60,000 nucleotides of DNA, taken from positions 19,799,915 through 19,859,914 of the forward strand of contig CAIIXF020000001.1 of assembly GCA_903813345.2 (NCBI GenBank), given 5' to 3'. The notes under the pieces are model-generated. The model was given only the letters and a program-made list of their open reading frames with translations. It made no database searches and was not told where the DNA came from. How positions within the stretch are numbered: position 1 is the stretch's first letter; each line of letters opens with the position of its first letter. Below, one piece after another: positions 36,335 to 49,977 of the stretch. The stretch is from Owenia fusiformis (Eukaryota > Annelida > Polychaeta > Sabellida > Oweniidae). The translations under genes were made by a program, and so were the position numbers.

Positions 36335-39300
36335 CTGAAACACAACAGGACAAGCATTTTAAAAAAATTCCTTGTCGAGTACAAAAGAAAAAAATGACAG
36401 ATTCAAAAGGAATTAATCAAATTGATGCTCATTCAATTTATCTCCATTTAAAATAAAAACACAATTTGGAGCCAACTTTAATTGATGCGATTTATAGATA
36501 AGATGTGTACTCTCCATATGTGGAGGTAATACCGACACATAAATCACAGACAATCTTTTGGATCGGGTTAGAACAACTTTGTCATTATTTTTGTCTGTAT
36601 TTTTATTTACATTTGTCTATTTTCATAGGCGAGTTAGTAAAGAAATCATGTATAACTAGATTTGTGAAATTGAACAAGTTCAATTTAAGACTCCAGATTT
36701 ATTTTACCTAGATAGATCAGTAAAGAGCTGAGTAAGTAACTGAGTAATTAGCTGAGTAAGTACCTTAGTAGTAGTTGAGTAAGTAGCTGAGTAAGTAACT
36801 GAGTAAAAAGCTGAGTAGGTAGCTGAGTAAGTAGCTGAGTAAGTACCTGAGTGAGTAGCTGAGTAAGTTGCTAAGTAAGTAATAACTAATTAAGTAATTG
36901 AGTAAGTAGTCAAATAAGTAGCTGAGTAGGTAGAGAGGTAAAGTAGGGTATGCAGGAATTTTTGAAAGTATATTTGATCAATCTGCATCGTGAATACTGG
37001 CAAGTGCGAATTTCAAACTTCAAAATGGCGTAGAATCTAAACCGGGGGTCGGATTGCAATTTTTGCTACAAGTATACAAAATTTCGGAGAATATCATTGA
37101 AGTGTAGTGTCAGAATCGCAAAATAAGAAAAAACTATGAATTTGACCTAGATTTTTTAAACTAGGTATTTTGGTGTCCAAACTTTGAAGGAAAGTAGCTT
37201 TTGAGGTCCCCTTCTTCTATGGGCTTTCATTATGTTTAGCTGTACTCATTCTATATCTCGTATTTTTACACTTCAAAAAATTATTCGGTCCCATTGATTT
37301 AACATGGGGCACCAAATTTAGCGATTTTTGAGATCTCAAAACGCCATAACTTCAGAACAAGTAGTCGGATCGAAATTTGGTTTGCAGATCTAGATTTCTG
37401 AGAAAATTCTACCCTTAATTCATAACTCATACGTTAATTTTGGAAAACTTTTTACTTTGGCCTACTTTTTGGACACCATATCTCAAAAGTGGGTCAAAAT
37501 ACTTTCTGACGGCAAAACGCTAACACTATTAGCATACTCTTTGCTACCTGTATACAAAATTTTAAAGCAAATCATTTAAATATAGTGTCAGAATCGCAAA
37601 AATAAGGGAAAACTATAAATTTGACCTAGATTTTGACCTAGGCATTTTGGTGTCCAAATTTTGGAGCTAAGTAGCCTTAGAGGTCCCCTTCTTTAATAGG
37701 CTTTCATTAAATTAAGCTGTACTCAGTCTATATCTTGTATTTTACACTTTAAAAAAATCTTTTTTCCCAATGCCATAACATAGGCACCAAATTTAGCGAT
37801 TTTTGAGCTATCAAAACGACATAAATTCCAAACCAAAAGCCGGATTGAAATTTGGTTTGCAGATTTGGATTCCTGAGAAAATTCTACCCTTAATTCATAA
37901 CTCATACGTTAAATTTGGAGAACTTTTTAGTTTGACCTACTTTTCGGACACCATATCTCAAAAGTGGGTCAAAATACTTCCTGACGGCAAAAGGCTAACA
38001 CTATTAGCACACTCTTGGCTACATGTACACAAATTTTCGAAGAATATAATTAATCTGTAGTGTCAGAATCGCAAAAATAAGGAAAAACTTTGAATTTGAC
38101 CTAGATTTTGACCTAGGCATTTTGGTGTCCAAATTTTTATGAAAAGAAGGTCTTGTGGTCCCTTTCTTTTATGGGCTTCCATTATGTTTAGCTGTGCTTA
38201 GTCTATATCTCGTATTTTACACTTCAAAAAAATATTTTTTCCCATTGAATTAACATGGGGCACCAAATTTAGCGATTTTTGAATTTTCAAAACGCCATAA
38301 CTTCTGAACCGGTAGTCAGATCGAAATTTGGTTTTCATATTCGGAATCCTGAGAAAATTTCCCATAAGACTGATATCCTGGACATTGGATTCGGTGAAAT
38401 TTTTTTTGAACCTCGTTTTCGGACACTGATATCTCGAAATCGGTTTGAGATACCAAAAAACTAAATCGACCCTAGGTTTTCTACTTTTTTATGAGGAACA
38501 CAATGAGAAAAACCAGGATCAAAAATATTGAAGGACGACTGAGATAATGGGAAAAAGTGACAAAGTACTGGATTTGACCTAGTTCTTGACCTTTGACCTA
38601 GATAAAAATTTGACCTCATTTCCCAGAAAGCCAGATACATTCCCTAGTTAATCATGTAAGCAGCTTAAAGTAAGCTCTTCTAGTTGGTGAGAAATCTGGG
38701 AAGGAGGAAGAAGAAGAATAATAATAATAACTAGACATGTAAATTGAACAAGTTCAATTTAAGACTCCAGATTTCAAACTTTTTTTAAGGTGAGTCATCC
38801 GAAAAACTGTAAGCTGAGTCATGCAGAATAAGCTGAGTCAGCTAGAATATAGACATTTAGACGATGTTATCTTCGACTCCATTGGCTTAACATGGGGATA
38901 TCATCATATCGACTTTTCGAGACTTCAAACCGCTATAACTTTCTAATCAGAAGTTGGATCGAAATTTGGTTTAAAGATTCTGATTCCTGAGAAAATTCTA
39001 CCCTTAATTCATAACTCATACGTTAAATTTGGAGAACTTTTTATTTTGACCTACTTTTCAGACACCATATCTCAAAAGTGGGTCAAAATACTTTCTGACG
39101 GCAGAAGGCTAACACTATAAGCCCACTCTTTGCTACCTGTATACAAAACTTCGAAGCAAATCATTAAAGTGTAATGTCAGAATCGCAAAAATAAGGAAAA
39201 ACTACGAATTTGACCTAGATTTTGACCTAGGCATTTTGGTGTCCAAATTTTAAAGCTAGATAGCCTTCGAGGTCTCCTTCTTTTATAGGCTTTCAGAATG

Positions 39301-42300
39301 TTAAGCTGTACTCAGTTTATATCTGGTATTTTACACTTCAAAAAAATATTTTTTCTCATTGACATAACATAGGGCACCAAATTTAGCGATTTTTGAGCTT
39401 TCAAAACGCCATAACTTCCGAACCGAAAGTCGGATTGAAATTTGGTTTACACATTCGGATTCCTGGGAAAATTCTACCTTTAATTCATGGCTCACATGTT
39501 AAATTTGGAGAACTTTTTATTTTGACCTACTTTTCGGACACCATATCTCAAAAGTGGGTCAAAATACTTTCTGGCGGCAAAAGGCTAACACTATTAGCAC
39601 ACTCTTTGCTACCTGTATACAAAATTTTGAAGTAAATTATTAAAGTGTAGTGTCAGAATCGCAAAAATAAGGAAAAACTATGAATTTGACCTAGATTTTG
39701 ACCTAGGCATTTTGGTGTCCAAATTTTGATGCTAGGTAGCTTTTGAGGTCCCCTTCTTGTGCAGGCATTCATTATGCTAAGCTATACGCAGTCTATATCT
39801 CGTATTTTACACTTCAAAAAAATATTTTTTCCCATTGACTTAACATTGGACACAAATTTCGTGATTTTTGAGCTTTCAAAACGCCATAACTTTCGAACCG
39901 GAAGTCGGATTGAAATTTGGTTTGCAGATTCGGATTCCTGAGAAAATTCTACCCTTAATTCATAACTCATAAGTTAAATTATGAGAAATTTTTATTTTGA
40001 CCTACTTTACGGACACCATATCTCAAAAGTGGGTCAAAATACTTTCTGACGGCAAAAGGCTCTCACTATTAGCACACTCTTTGCTACCTGTATACAAAAT
40101 TTTGAAGCAAATCCTAAAAGTGTAGTGCCAGATTCGCAAAAATAAGGAAAAACTATGAATTTGACCTAGATTTTGACCTAGGCATTTTGGTGTCCAAATT
40201 TTGAAGCTAGGTAGCTTTTGAGGTCCCCTTCTTTTATGGGCATTCATTATGTTAAGCTGTGCTCAGTCTATATCTTGTATTTTACACTTCGAAAAAGTCT
40301 TTTTTCCCATTGGCTTTACATGGGCACCAAATTTAGCAATTTCAAAACGCTTTAGCTTCCGAACCGGAAGTCAGATCGAAATTTGGTTTGCAGATTTAGA
40401 TTCCTGAGGAAATTTTACACTTATTTCATAACTCATACGTTGAATTTGGAGAACTTTTTCGTTCGACCTACTTTCCGGACGCAATATCTCAAAATCGGTA
40501 AAAGTAATCAAAAAATTGATTACTCACCGTCGAATCGTCTTTTTCTTGGCTACACGTTGAAAAAAAACTTTTGAAAAAATATTGAAAAATGACAGAGATA
40601 ATTGACAAAATGATAATTTGACCTAGATTTTGACCTTTGACCTAGATAAAAATTTGACCTAATTTCCCAGAAACTAGGTCTCATTACCTATTTAACCATG
40701 TAAGCAGATTTCAGAAAGTCCCTCTAGTTGCTGAGAAAACGCGCAAAGAAAGAATAACTAGACATGTAAATTGAACAAGTTCAATTTAAGACTCCAGATT
40801 TAAGACTTGTTTTAAGCTGAGTCATCCAATTACTTGTAAGCTGAGTCATTCACTATAAGCTGAGTCAGCTAGAATATAGACATTTAGACAACTCTTAAGA
40901 ATGTTATCTTCGACTCCATATGCATGACATGGGGATATCATCATATCGACTTTTCGAGACTTCAAACCGCTATAACTATCTAACCAGAAGTTTGATCAAA
41001 AATTGGTTTGCAGATTCGGATTCCTGAAAAAATTCTACTCTTAATTCATAACTCATATGTAAAATTTGGAGAATTTTTTATTTTTACCTACTTTTCGGAC
41101 ACCATATCTCAAAAGTGGGTCAAAATACTCTCTGACGGCAAAAGGCTAACACTATTAGCCCACTCTTTGCTACCTGTATACAAAATTTTGAAGCAAATCC
41201 TAAAAGTGTAGTGCCAGAATCGCAAAAATAAGGAAAAACTATGTATTTGACCTAGATTTTGACCTAGGGATTTTGGTGTCCAAATTTTAAAGCTAGATAG
41301 CCTTCGAGGTCCCCTTCTTTTATAGACTTTCAGAATCTTAAGCTGTACTCAGTCTTTATCTGGTATTATACACTTCAAAAAAATCTTTTTTCTCATTGAC
41401 ATAACATGGGGCACCAAAATTAGCGATTTTTGAGCTTTCAAAACGCCATAACTTCCCAACGAACAGTCGGATTGAAATTTGGTTTGCAGATTCGGATTCC
41501 TGAGAAAATTCTACCCTTAATTCATAACTCATAAGTTAAATTATGAGAAATTTTTATTTAGACCTACTTTACGGACACCATATCTCAAAAGTGGGTCAAA
41601 GTACTTCCTGACGGCAAAAGGCTAACACTATTAGCACACTCTTTGCTACCTGTATACAAAATTTTGAAGCAAATCCTAAAAGTGTAGTGCCAGAATCGCA
41701 AAAATAAGGAAAAACTATGAATTTGACCTAGATTTTGACCTAGGCATTTTGGTGTCCAAATTTTGAAGCTAGGTAGCTTTTGAGGTCCCCTTCTTTTATG
41801 GACATTCATTATGTTAAGCTGTGCTCAGTCTATATCTTGTATTTTACACTTCGAAAAAGTCTTTTTTCCCATTGGCTTTACATGGGCACCAAATTTAGCA
41901 ATTTCAAAACGCTATAGCTTCCGAACCGGAAGTCAGATTGAAATTTGGTTTGCAGATTTGGATTCCTGAGGAAATTTTACACTTATTTCATAACTCATAC
42001 GTTGAATTCGGAGAACTTTTTCGTTTGACCTACTTTCCGGACGCAATATCTCAAAATTGGTAAAAGTAATCAAAAATTGATTACTCACAGTCGAATCGTC
42101 TTTTTCTTGGCTACACGTTGAAAAAAAAATTTTGAAAAAATATCGAAAAATGACAAAGATAATTGACAAAATGATAATTTGACCTAGATTTTGACCTTTG
42201 ACCTAGATAAAAATTTGACCTAATTTCCCAGAAACTAGGTCACATACCCTAACTGACCATGTAAGTAGATTTACTCCAAGTCTTCTAGTTACTGAGAAAA

Positions 42301-45300
42301 CGTGACAAGAGAGAATAATAATAACTAGACATGTAAATTGAACAAGTTCAATTTAAGACTCCAGATTTCAAACTTTTTTTAAGCTGAGTCATCCAAAATA
42401 CTGCAAGCTGAGCCATTCAGAATAAGCTGAGTCATCTAGAATATAGACATTTAGACAACTCTTAAGTAGGTTATCTCCATTGGCTTAACATGGGGATATC
42501 ATAATATCGACTTTTCGAGACTTTAAACAGCTATAACTAACCAGAATTTGGGTCGAAATTTGGTTTGCAGATTCGAATTTCTGAGAAAATTCTACGTTTG
42601 TGTCATAACTCATACATTAAATTTTGATAACTTTTTGTGTTGACCTACTTTCCGGACGCCATTCTTCAAAATCGGTAAGAGTAATCAAGAAAGACAGTAC
42701 CAATAATGAAAGGACTGTCTTTAAGCTACATGATGAAAAAAAGATAAAGGAATAACGACGAATAGTGACAAAGATAATTGACATAACATGGGATATCAAA
42801 ATACCAATTTTTTAATTTTTCAAAACGCCATTACTTCCAAACCGGGTGTCGGATTGAAATTTGATTTGCAGATTCGGATTCCTGATAAAATTCTACCCTT
42901 AATTCATAACTCATACGTTAAATTTGGAGAAACTTTCATGTTGACCTACTTTTCGGACACTATATCTCAAAAGTGGGTCAAAATACTTTCTGACAACAAA
43001 AAGCTAACACTATAAGCACACTCTTTGCTACCTGTATACAAAATTTTGAAGCAAATAATTAAAGTGTAGTGTCAGAATCGCAAAAATAAGTTAAAACTAT
43101 AAATTTGACCTAGATTTTGACCTAGGCATTTTGGTGTCCAAATTGTGAAGCTAACTAGCTTTTGAGGTCCCTTTCTTTTATAGGCTTTCATTATGTAAAG
43201 CTGTACTCAGTCTTTATCTCGTATTTTACACCTCAAAAAAATCTTTTTTCCCATTGCCATAACATGGGGCACCAAATTTAGCGATTTTTGAGCTTTCAAA
43301 ACAACATAACTTCTAAACCGGGTGTCGGATTGACATTTGAATTGCAGATTTGGATTCCTGAGAAAATTCTACCCTTAATTCATAACTCATACGTTAAATT
43401 TGGAGAACTTTCAGTTTGACCTACTTTTCGGACACCATATCTCAAAAGTGGGTCAAAATACTTTCTGACGGCAAAAGGCTTACACTATAAGCACACTCTT
43501 TGCTACCTGTATACAAAATTTGGAAGCAAATCATTAAAGTGTAGTGTCAGAATCGCAAAAATAAGTTAAAACTATAAATTTGACCTAGATTTTGACCTAG
43601 GCATTTTTGTGTCCAAATTTTAAGGCTATGTAGCTTTTGAGGTCCCCTTCTTTTACAGGCGTTCATTATGTTAAGCTGTATTCAGTCTATATTAAGTATT
43701 TTACACTTCAAAAAAATCTTTTTTCCCATTGACTTAACATAGGGCACCAAATTTAGCGATTTTTGAGCTTTCAAAACGCCATAACTTCCGAACCGAAAGT
43801 CGGATTGAAATTTGATTTGCAGATTCGGATTCATGGGAAAATTTTATTCTTAATTCATAGCTCATATGTTAAATTTGGAGAACTTTTTATTTTGACCTAC
43901 TTTCCGGACACCGTATCTCAAAAGTGGGTCAAAATACTTTCTGACGGCAAAACGCTAACACTATTAGCATACTTTTTGCTATCTATACACCAAATTTCAA
44001 GGAATATTATTAAAGTGTAGTGTCAGATTCGCAAAATTAAGGAAAAACACAAACTTTGACCTAGATTTTGACCTTGGCTTTTTAGTGTTCAAATTTTGAG
44101 ACAAAGTAGATTTTGAGGTCAACTTTTCTTGTAGGCTTTCATTATGTTGGCTGCATTAAGTCTAAATACCGTGTTTTCCAATTCATAATTTTCTTCAGCC
44201 CCATTGACTTAACATGGGGCACCAAAATAGCGATTTTTGAGACTTCAAACCGCCATAACTTTCGAACCGGAACTCGGATTGAAATTTGGTTTGCAGATTC
44301 GGATTCCTGAGAAAATTCTACATATATTTCATAACTCACATCTTTAATTTGGAGAATTTTTGTTTTGACCTACTTTCCGGACGCCATATTTAAAAATCGG
44401 TAAAAGTAATCAAAAATCTAATGTCATATCTTTGCTTCGGCTATTTCTTAACTACATAATGAAAATTTGACCTAATTTCCCAGAACGCCAGATACATTCC
44501 CTAGTCAAGCATGTAGGTTGGATTAAGTAAGATGTTATAGTTGGAGAGAAAATCTGTTAGGAGGAAGAAAGAAAAAGAATAACTAAACATGTAAATTGAA
44601 CAAGTTCAATTTAAGACTCCAGATTTCAGACATTTTTTAAGCTGAGTCATCCAAATACTTGTAAGCTGAGTCATTCAGAATAAGCTGAGTCAGCTAGAAT
44701 ATAGACATTTAGACAACTCTTAAGAATGTTATTTTCGACTCCATTGGCTTAACATGGGGATATCATCATATCGACTTTTCGAGACTTCAAACCACTATAA
44801 CTATCTAATCAGAAGTTTGATCGAAATTTGGTTTAAAGATTCTGATTCCTGAGAAAATTCTACCCTTAATTCATAACTCATACGTTAAATTTGGAGACAT
44901 TTTTATTTTGACCTACTTTTCAGACACCATATCTCAAAAGTGGGTCAAAATACTTTCTGACGGCAGAAAGCTAACACTATAAGCACACTCTTTGCTACCT
45001 GTATACAAAATTTGGAAGCAAATCATTAAAGTGTAGTGTCAGAATCGCAAAAATAAGGAAAAACTATGAATTTGACCTAGATTTTGACCTAGGCATTTTG
45101 GTGTCCAAATTTTAAAGCTAGATAGCCTTCGAGGTCCCCTTCTTTTATAGGCTTTCAGAATGTTAAGCTGTACTCAGTTTATATCTGGTATTTTACACTT
45201 CAAAAAAATCTTTTTTCTCATTGACATAACATGGGGCACCAAATTTAGCTATTTTTGAGCTTTCAAAACGCCATAACTAATGAACCGAAAGTCGGATTGA

Positions 45301-48300
45301 AATTTGGTTTGCAGATTCGGATTCCTTGGAAAATTCTTAACTTAATTCATAGCTCATATATTAAATTTGGAGAACTTTTTATTTTGACCTACTTTTCGGA
45401 CACCATATCTCAAAAGTGGGTCAAAATACTTTCTGACGGCAAAAGGCTAACACTATTAGCACACTCTTGGCTACCTGTATACAAAATTTTGAAGTAAATT
45501 ATTAAAGTGTAGTGTCAGAATCGTAAAAATAAGGAAAAACTATGAATTTGACCTAGATTTTGACATAGGCATTTTGGTGTCCAAATTTTGAAGCTATGTA
45601 GCTTTTGAGGTCCCCTTCTTTTATAAGCATTCATTATGTTAAGCTGTACTCAGTCTATATCTTGTATTTTACACTTCGAAAAAGTCTTTTTTTCCATTGA
45701 CTTAACATAGGCACCAAATTTAGCGATTTTTGAGCTTTCAAAACGCCATAACTTCCGAACCGGAAGTCTGATCCAAATTTGATTTGCAGATTCGGATTCC
45801 TGAGATCATTCTACACTTATTCCGTAACTCACATGTTGAATTTGGAGAACTTTTTGTTCTGACCTACTTTCCGGACGCCATATCTCAAAATCGGTAAGAG
45901 TAATCAAAAATCTGATGGCACACTCATGAAAGGGCTTTTTCTAAGCTACATGATGAAAGTAATATGAAGGAGTTGGATGAAAGATGTAGGAAGATAAATG
46001 TCAGAATGTTAAAAATGTAGGACGTGACCTAGTTCTTGACCTTTGACCTAGATAAAAATTTGACCTAATTTCCCAGAAAGCCAGATACATTCCCTAGTCA
46101 ACCATGTAGGTTGGATTAAGTAAGATGTTATAGTTGGAGAGAAAATCTGTTAGGAGGAAGAAAGAAGAAGAAGAAGAAAAAGAACTAGACATGTAAATTG
46201 AACAAGTTCAATTTAGGACTCCAGATTTAAAACTTTTTTTAAGCTGAGTCATCCAAAATACTGTAAGCTGAAAAATTCAGAATAAGCTGAGTCATCTAGA
46301 ATACAGACATTTAGACAACTCTTAAGTAGCTTATCTTCGTCTACATTGGCTTAACATGGGGATATCATAATATCGACTTTTCGAGACTTCAAACAGCTAT
46401 GACTATCTAACCAGAATTTGGGTCGAAATTTGGTTTGCAGATTCAAATTTCTGAGAAAATTCTACGTTTGTGTCATAACTCATACATTAAATTTTGAGAA
46501 CTTTTTATGTTGACCTACTTTCCGGACGCCATTCCTCAAAATCGGTAAGAGTAATCAAAAAAGACAGTTACAATAATGAAAGGACTGTCTTTAAGCTACA
46601 TGATGAAAAAAGAGAAAGGAATAACGACGAATACCGACAAAGATAATTGACATAACATGGGATATCAAAATACCAATTTTTTAATTTTTCAAAACGCCAT
46701 TACTTCCAAACCGGGTGTCGGATTGAAATTTGATTTGCAGATTTGGATTCCTGAGAAAATTCTACCCTTAATTCATAACTCATACGTTAAATTTGGAGAA
46801 ACTTTCATGTTGACCTACTTTTCGGACACTATATCTCAAAAGTGGGTCAAAATACTTTCTGACGGCAAAAGGCTAACACTATTAGCACACTCTTTGCTAT
46901 CTGTATACAAAATTTTGAATCAAATAATTAAAGTGTAGTGTCAGAATCGCAAAAATAAGTTAAAACTATAAATTTGACCTAGATTTCGACCTAGGCATTT
47001 TGGTGACCAAATTGTGAAGCTAGCTAGCTTTTGAGGCCCCTTTCTTTTATAGGCTTTCATTATGTGAAGCTGTACTCAGTCTTTATCTCGTATTTTACAC
47101 TTCAAAAAAATCTTTTTTCCCATTGCCATAACATGGGGCACCAAATTTAGCGATTTTTGAGCTTTCAAAACAACATAACTTCCAAACCAAAAGTCGGATT
47201 GAAATTTGGTTTGCAGATTCAGATTCCTGAGAAAATTCTACCCTTAATTCATAACTCATACGTTAAATTTGGAGAACTTTTTAGTTTGACCTACTTTTCG
47301 GACACCATATCTCAAAAGTGGGTCAAAATACTTTCTGACGGCAAAAGGCTAACACTATTAGCACACTCTTGGCTACATGTATACAAAATTTGGAAGAATA
47401 TAATTAATCTGTAGTGTCAGAATCGCAAAAATAAGGAAAAACTTTGAATTTGACCTAGATTTTGACCTAGGCATTTTGGTGTCCAAATTTTTATGAAAAG
47501 AAGGTCTTGTGGTCCCTTTCTTTTATGGGCTTCCATTATGTTTAGCGGTGCTTAGTCTATATCTCGTATTTTACACTTCAAAAAAATATTTTTTCCCATT
47601 GAATTAACATGGGGCACCAAATTTAGCGATTTTTGAATTTTCAAAACGCCATAACTTCTGAACCGGAAGTCAGATCGAAATTTGGTTTTCAGATTCGGAA
47701 TCCTGAGAAAATTTTCTATAAGACTGATATGCTGGACATTGGATTCGGAGAAAAAATTTTTGGACCTCGTTTTCGGACACTGATATCTCGAAATCGGTTT
47801 GAGATACCAAAAAACTAAATCGACCCTAGGTTTTCTACTTTTTTATGAGGAACACAATGAAAAAAACCAGGATCAAAAATATTGAAGGACGACCGAGTTA
47901 ATGGGAAAAAGTGACAAAGTACTGGATTTGACCTAGTTCTTGACCTTTGACCTAGATAAAAATTTGACCTAATTTCCCAGAAAGCCGGATACAGTCTTAA
48001 GTTAAGCATGTAAGTTAGATTAAGTAAGCTGTTATAGTTGACGAGAAATTTGGTAAGGAGGAAGAAAAAAGAATAATAACTAGATTTGTGAAATTGAACA
48101 AGTTCAATTTAAGACTCCAGATTTATTTTACCTAGATAGATCAGTAAAGAGCTGAGTAAGTAACTGAGTAATTAGCTGAGTAAGTACCTTAGTAGTAGTT
48201 GAGTAAGTAGCTGAGTAAGTAACTGGGTAAAAAGCTGAGTAGGTAGCTGAGTAAGTAGCTGAGTAAGTACCTGAGTTAGTAGCTGAGTGAGTAGCTAAGT

Positions 48301-49943
48301 AAGTAATAACTAATTAAGCAATTGAGTAAGTAGTCAAATAAGTAGCTGAGTAGGTAGGGAGGTAAAGTAGGGTATGTAGGAATTTTTGAAAGTTTATTTG
48401 ATCAATCTGCATCGTGAATACTGGCAAGTGCGAATTTCAAACTTCAAAATGGCTTAACTGGGGGTAGGATTGCAATTTTAATTTCAGATCCGGATTCCTT
48501 AGGAAATTATGCCCCTAATTCATAACTCATACGTTAAATTTGGAGAACTTTTTATTTTGACCTACATTTCGATCACCAGATCTCAAAAGTGGGCCTAAAA
48601 ACTTCTTGACGGCAAAAAGTTAACATTATAAGCACACTCTTTGCTACATGTATACAAAATTTCGAAGAATATCATTGAAGTGTAGTGTCCGAATTGCAAA
48701 AATAAGAAAAAACTAAGAATTTGACCTAGATTTTGAACTAGGTATTTTGGTGTCCAAATTTTGAAGGAAAGTAGCTTTTGAGGTCCCCTTCTTTTATGGG
48801 CTTTCATTATGTTTAGCTGTACTCATTCTATATCTTGTATTTTTACACTTCAAAAAATTATTCGGTCCCATTGATTTAACATGGGGCACCAAATTTAGCG
48901 ATTTTTGAGCTTTCAAAACATCATAACTTCTGAACAAGATGTCGAATCGAAATTTGGTTTGCAGATTCGGATTCCTGATAAAATTCTACCCCTAATTCAT
49001 AACTCATACGATAAATTTAGAATTTTTTTATTTTGACCTACTTTTTGGACACGCCATAACTTCCGAACCGGGAGTCGGATCGAAATATGGTTTGCAGATT
49101 CGGATTCCTGACAAAATTCTACCCCTGATTCATAACTCATAAGTTAAATTTGAAGATTTTTTTATTTTGACCTACTTTTGGGACACCATATCTCAAAAGT
49201 GGGTCAAAATACTTCCTGACGGCAAAAGGCTAACACTATTAGCACACTCTTGGCTACATGTATACACGATTTCGAAGAATATAATTAAAGTGTAGTGTCA
49301 GAATCGCAAAAATAAGGAAAAACTTTGAATTTGACCTAGATTTTGACCTTGGCATTTTTGTGTCCAAATTTTTAAGCTAGATGGCTTTTGAGGTCCCCTT
49401 CTTTTAAAAGCTTCCATTATATTTAGCTGAACTCAGTCTATATTTCGTATTTTTCACTTCAAAAAAATCTTTTTTCCCATTGACTTAACATGGGCACCAA
49501 ATTTAGCGATTTTTGAGCTTTCAAAACGATATAACTTCCGAACCGGAAGTCGGATCGAAATTTGGTTTTCAGATTCGGAATCCTGAGAAAATTTCCTACA
49601 AGACCAGTAGCGTGGACATTGAATTGGGAGAACTTTTTTTTGGACCTCGTTTTCGGACACTGATATCTCGAAATCGGTTTGAGATATCAAAAAACTAAAT
49701 CGACCTGTTTTCCCCTACTTTTTTATGAGGAACACAATGAAAAAAACCCGGATTGAAAATATTGAAGGACGACCGAGAAAATTGAAAAAAGTGACAAAGT
49801 ACTGGATTTGACCTAGTTCTTGACCTTTGACCTAGATAAAAATTTGACCTAATTTCCCAGAAAGCCAGATACATTCCCTAGTTGATCATGTAAGCAGCTT
49901 AAAGTAAGCTCTTCTAGTTGGTGAGAAATCTGGGAAGGAGGAA

Positions 49944-49977
<34 letters not shown>

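Noticed and set aside
38620-38710. Hammerhead ribozyme in the superunit tail
   Set aside because: The tail has a TTCCCAGA/TCTGGGAA pairing, but the CUGAUGA and GAAA core is not present.
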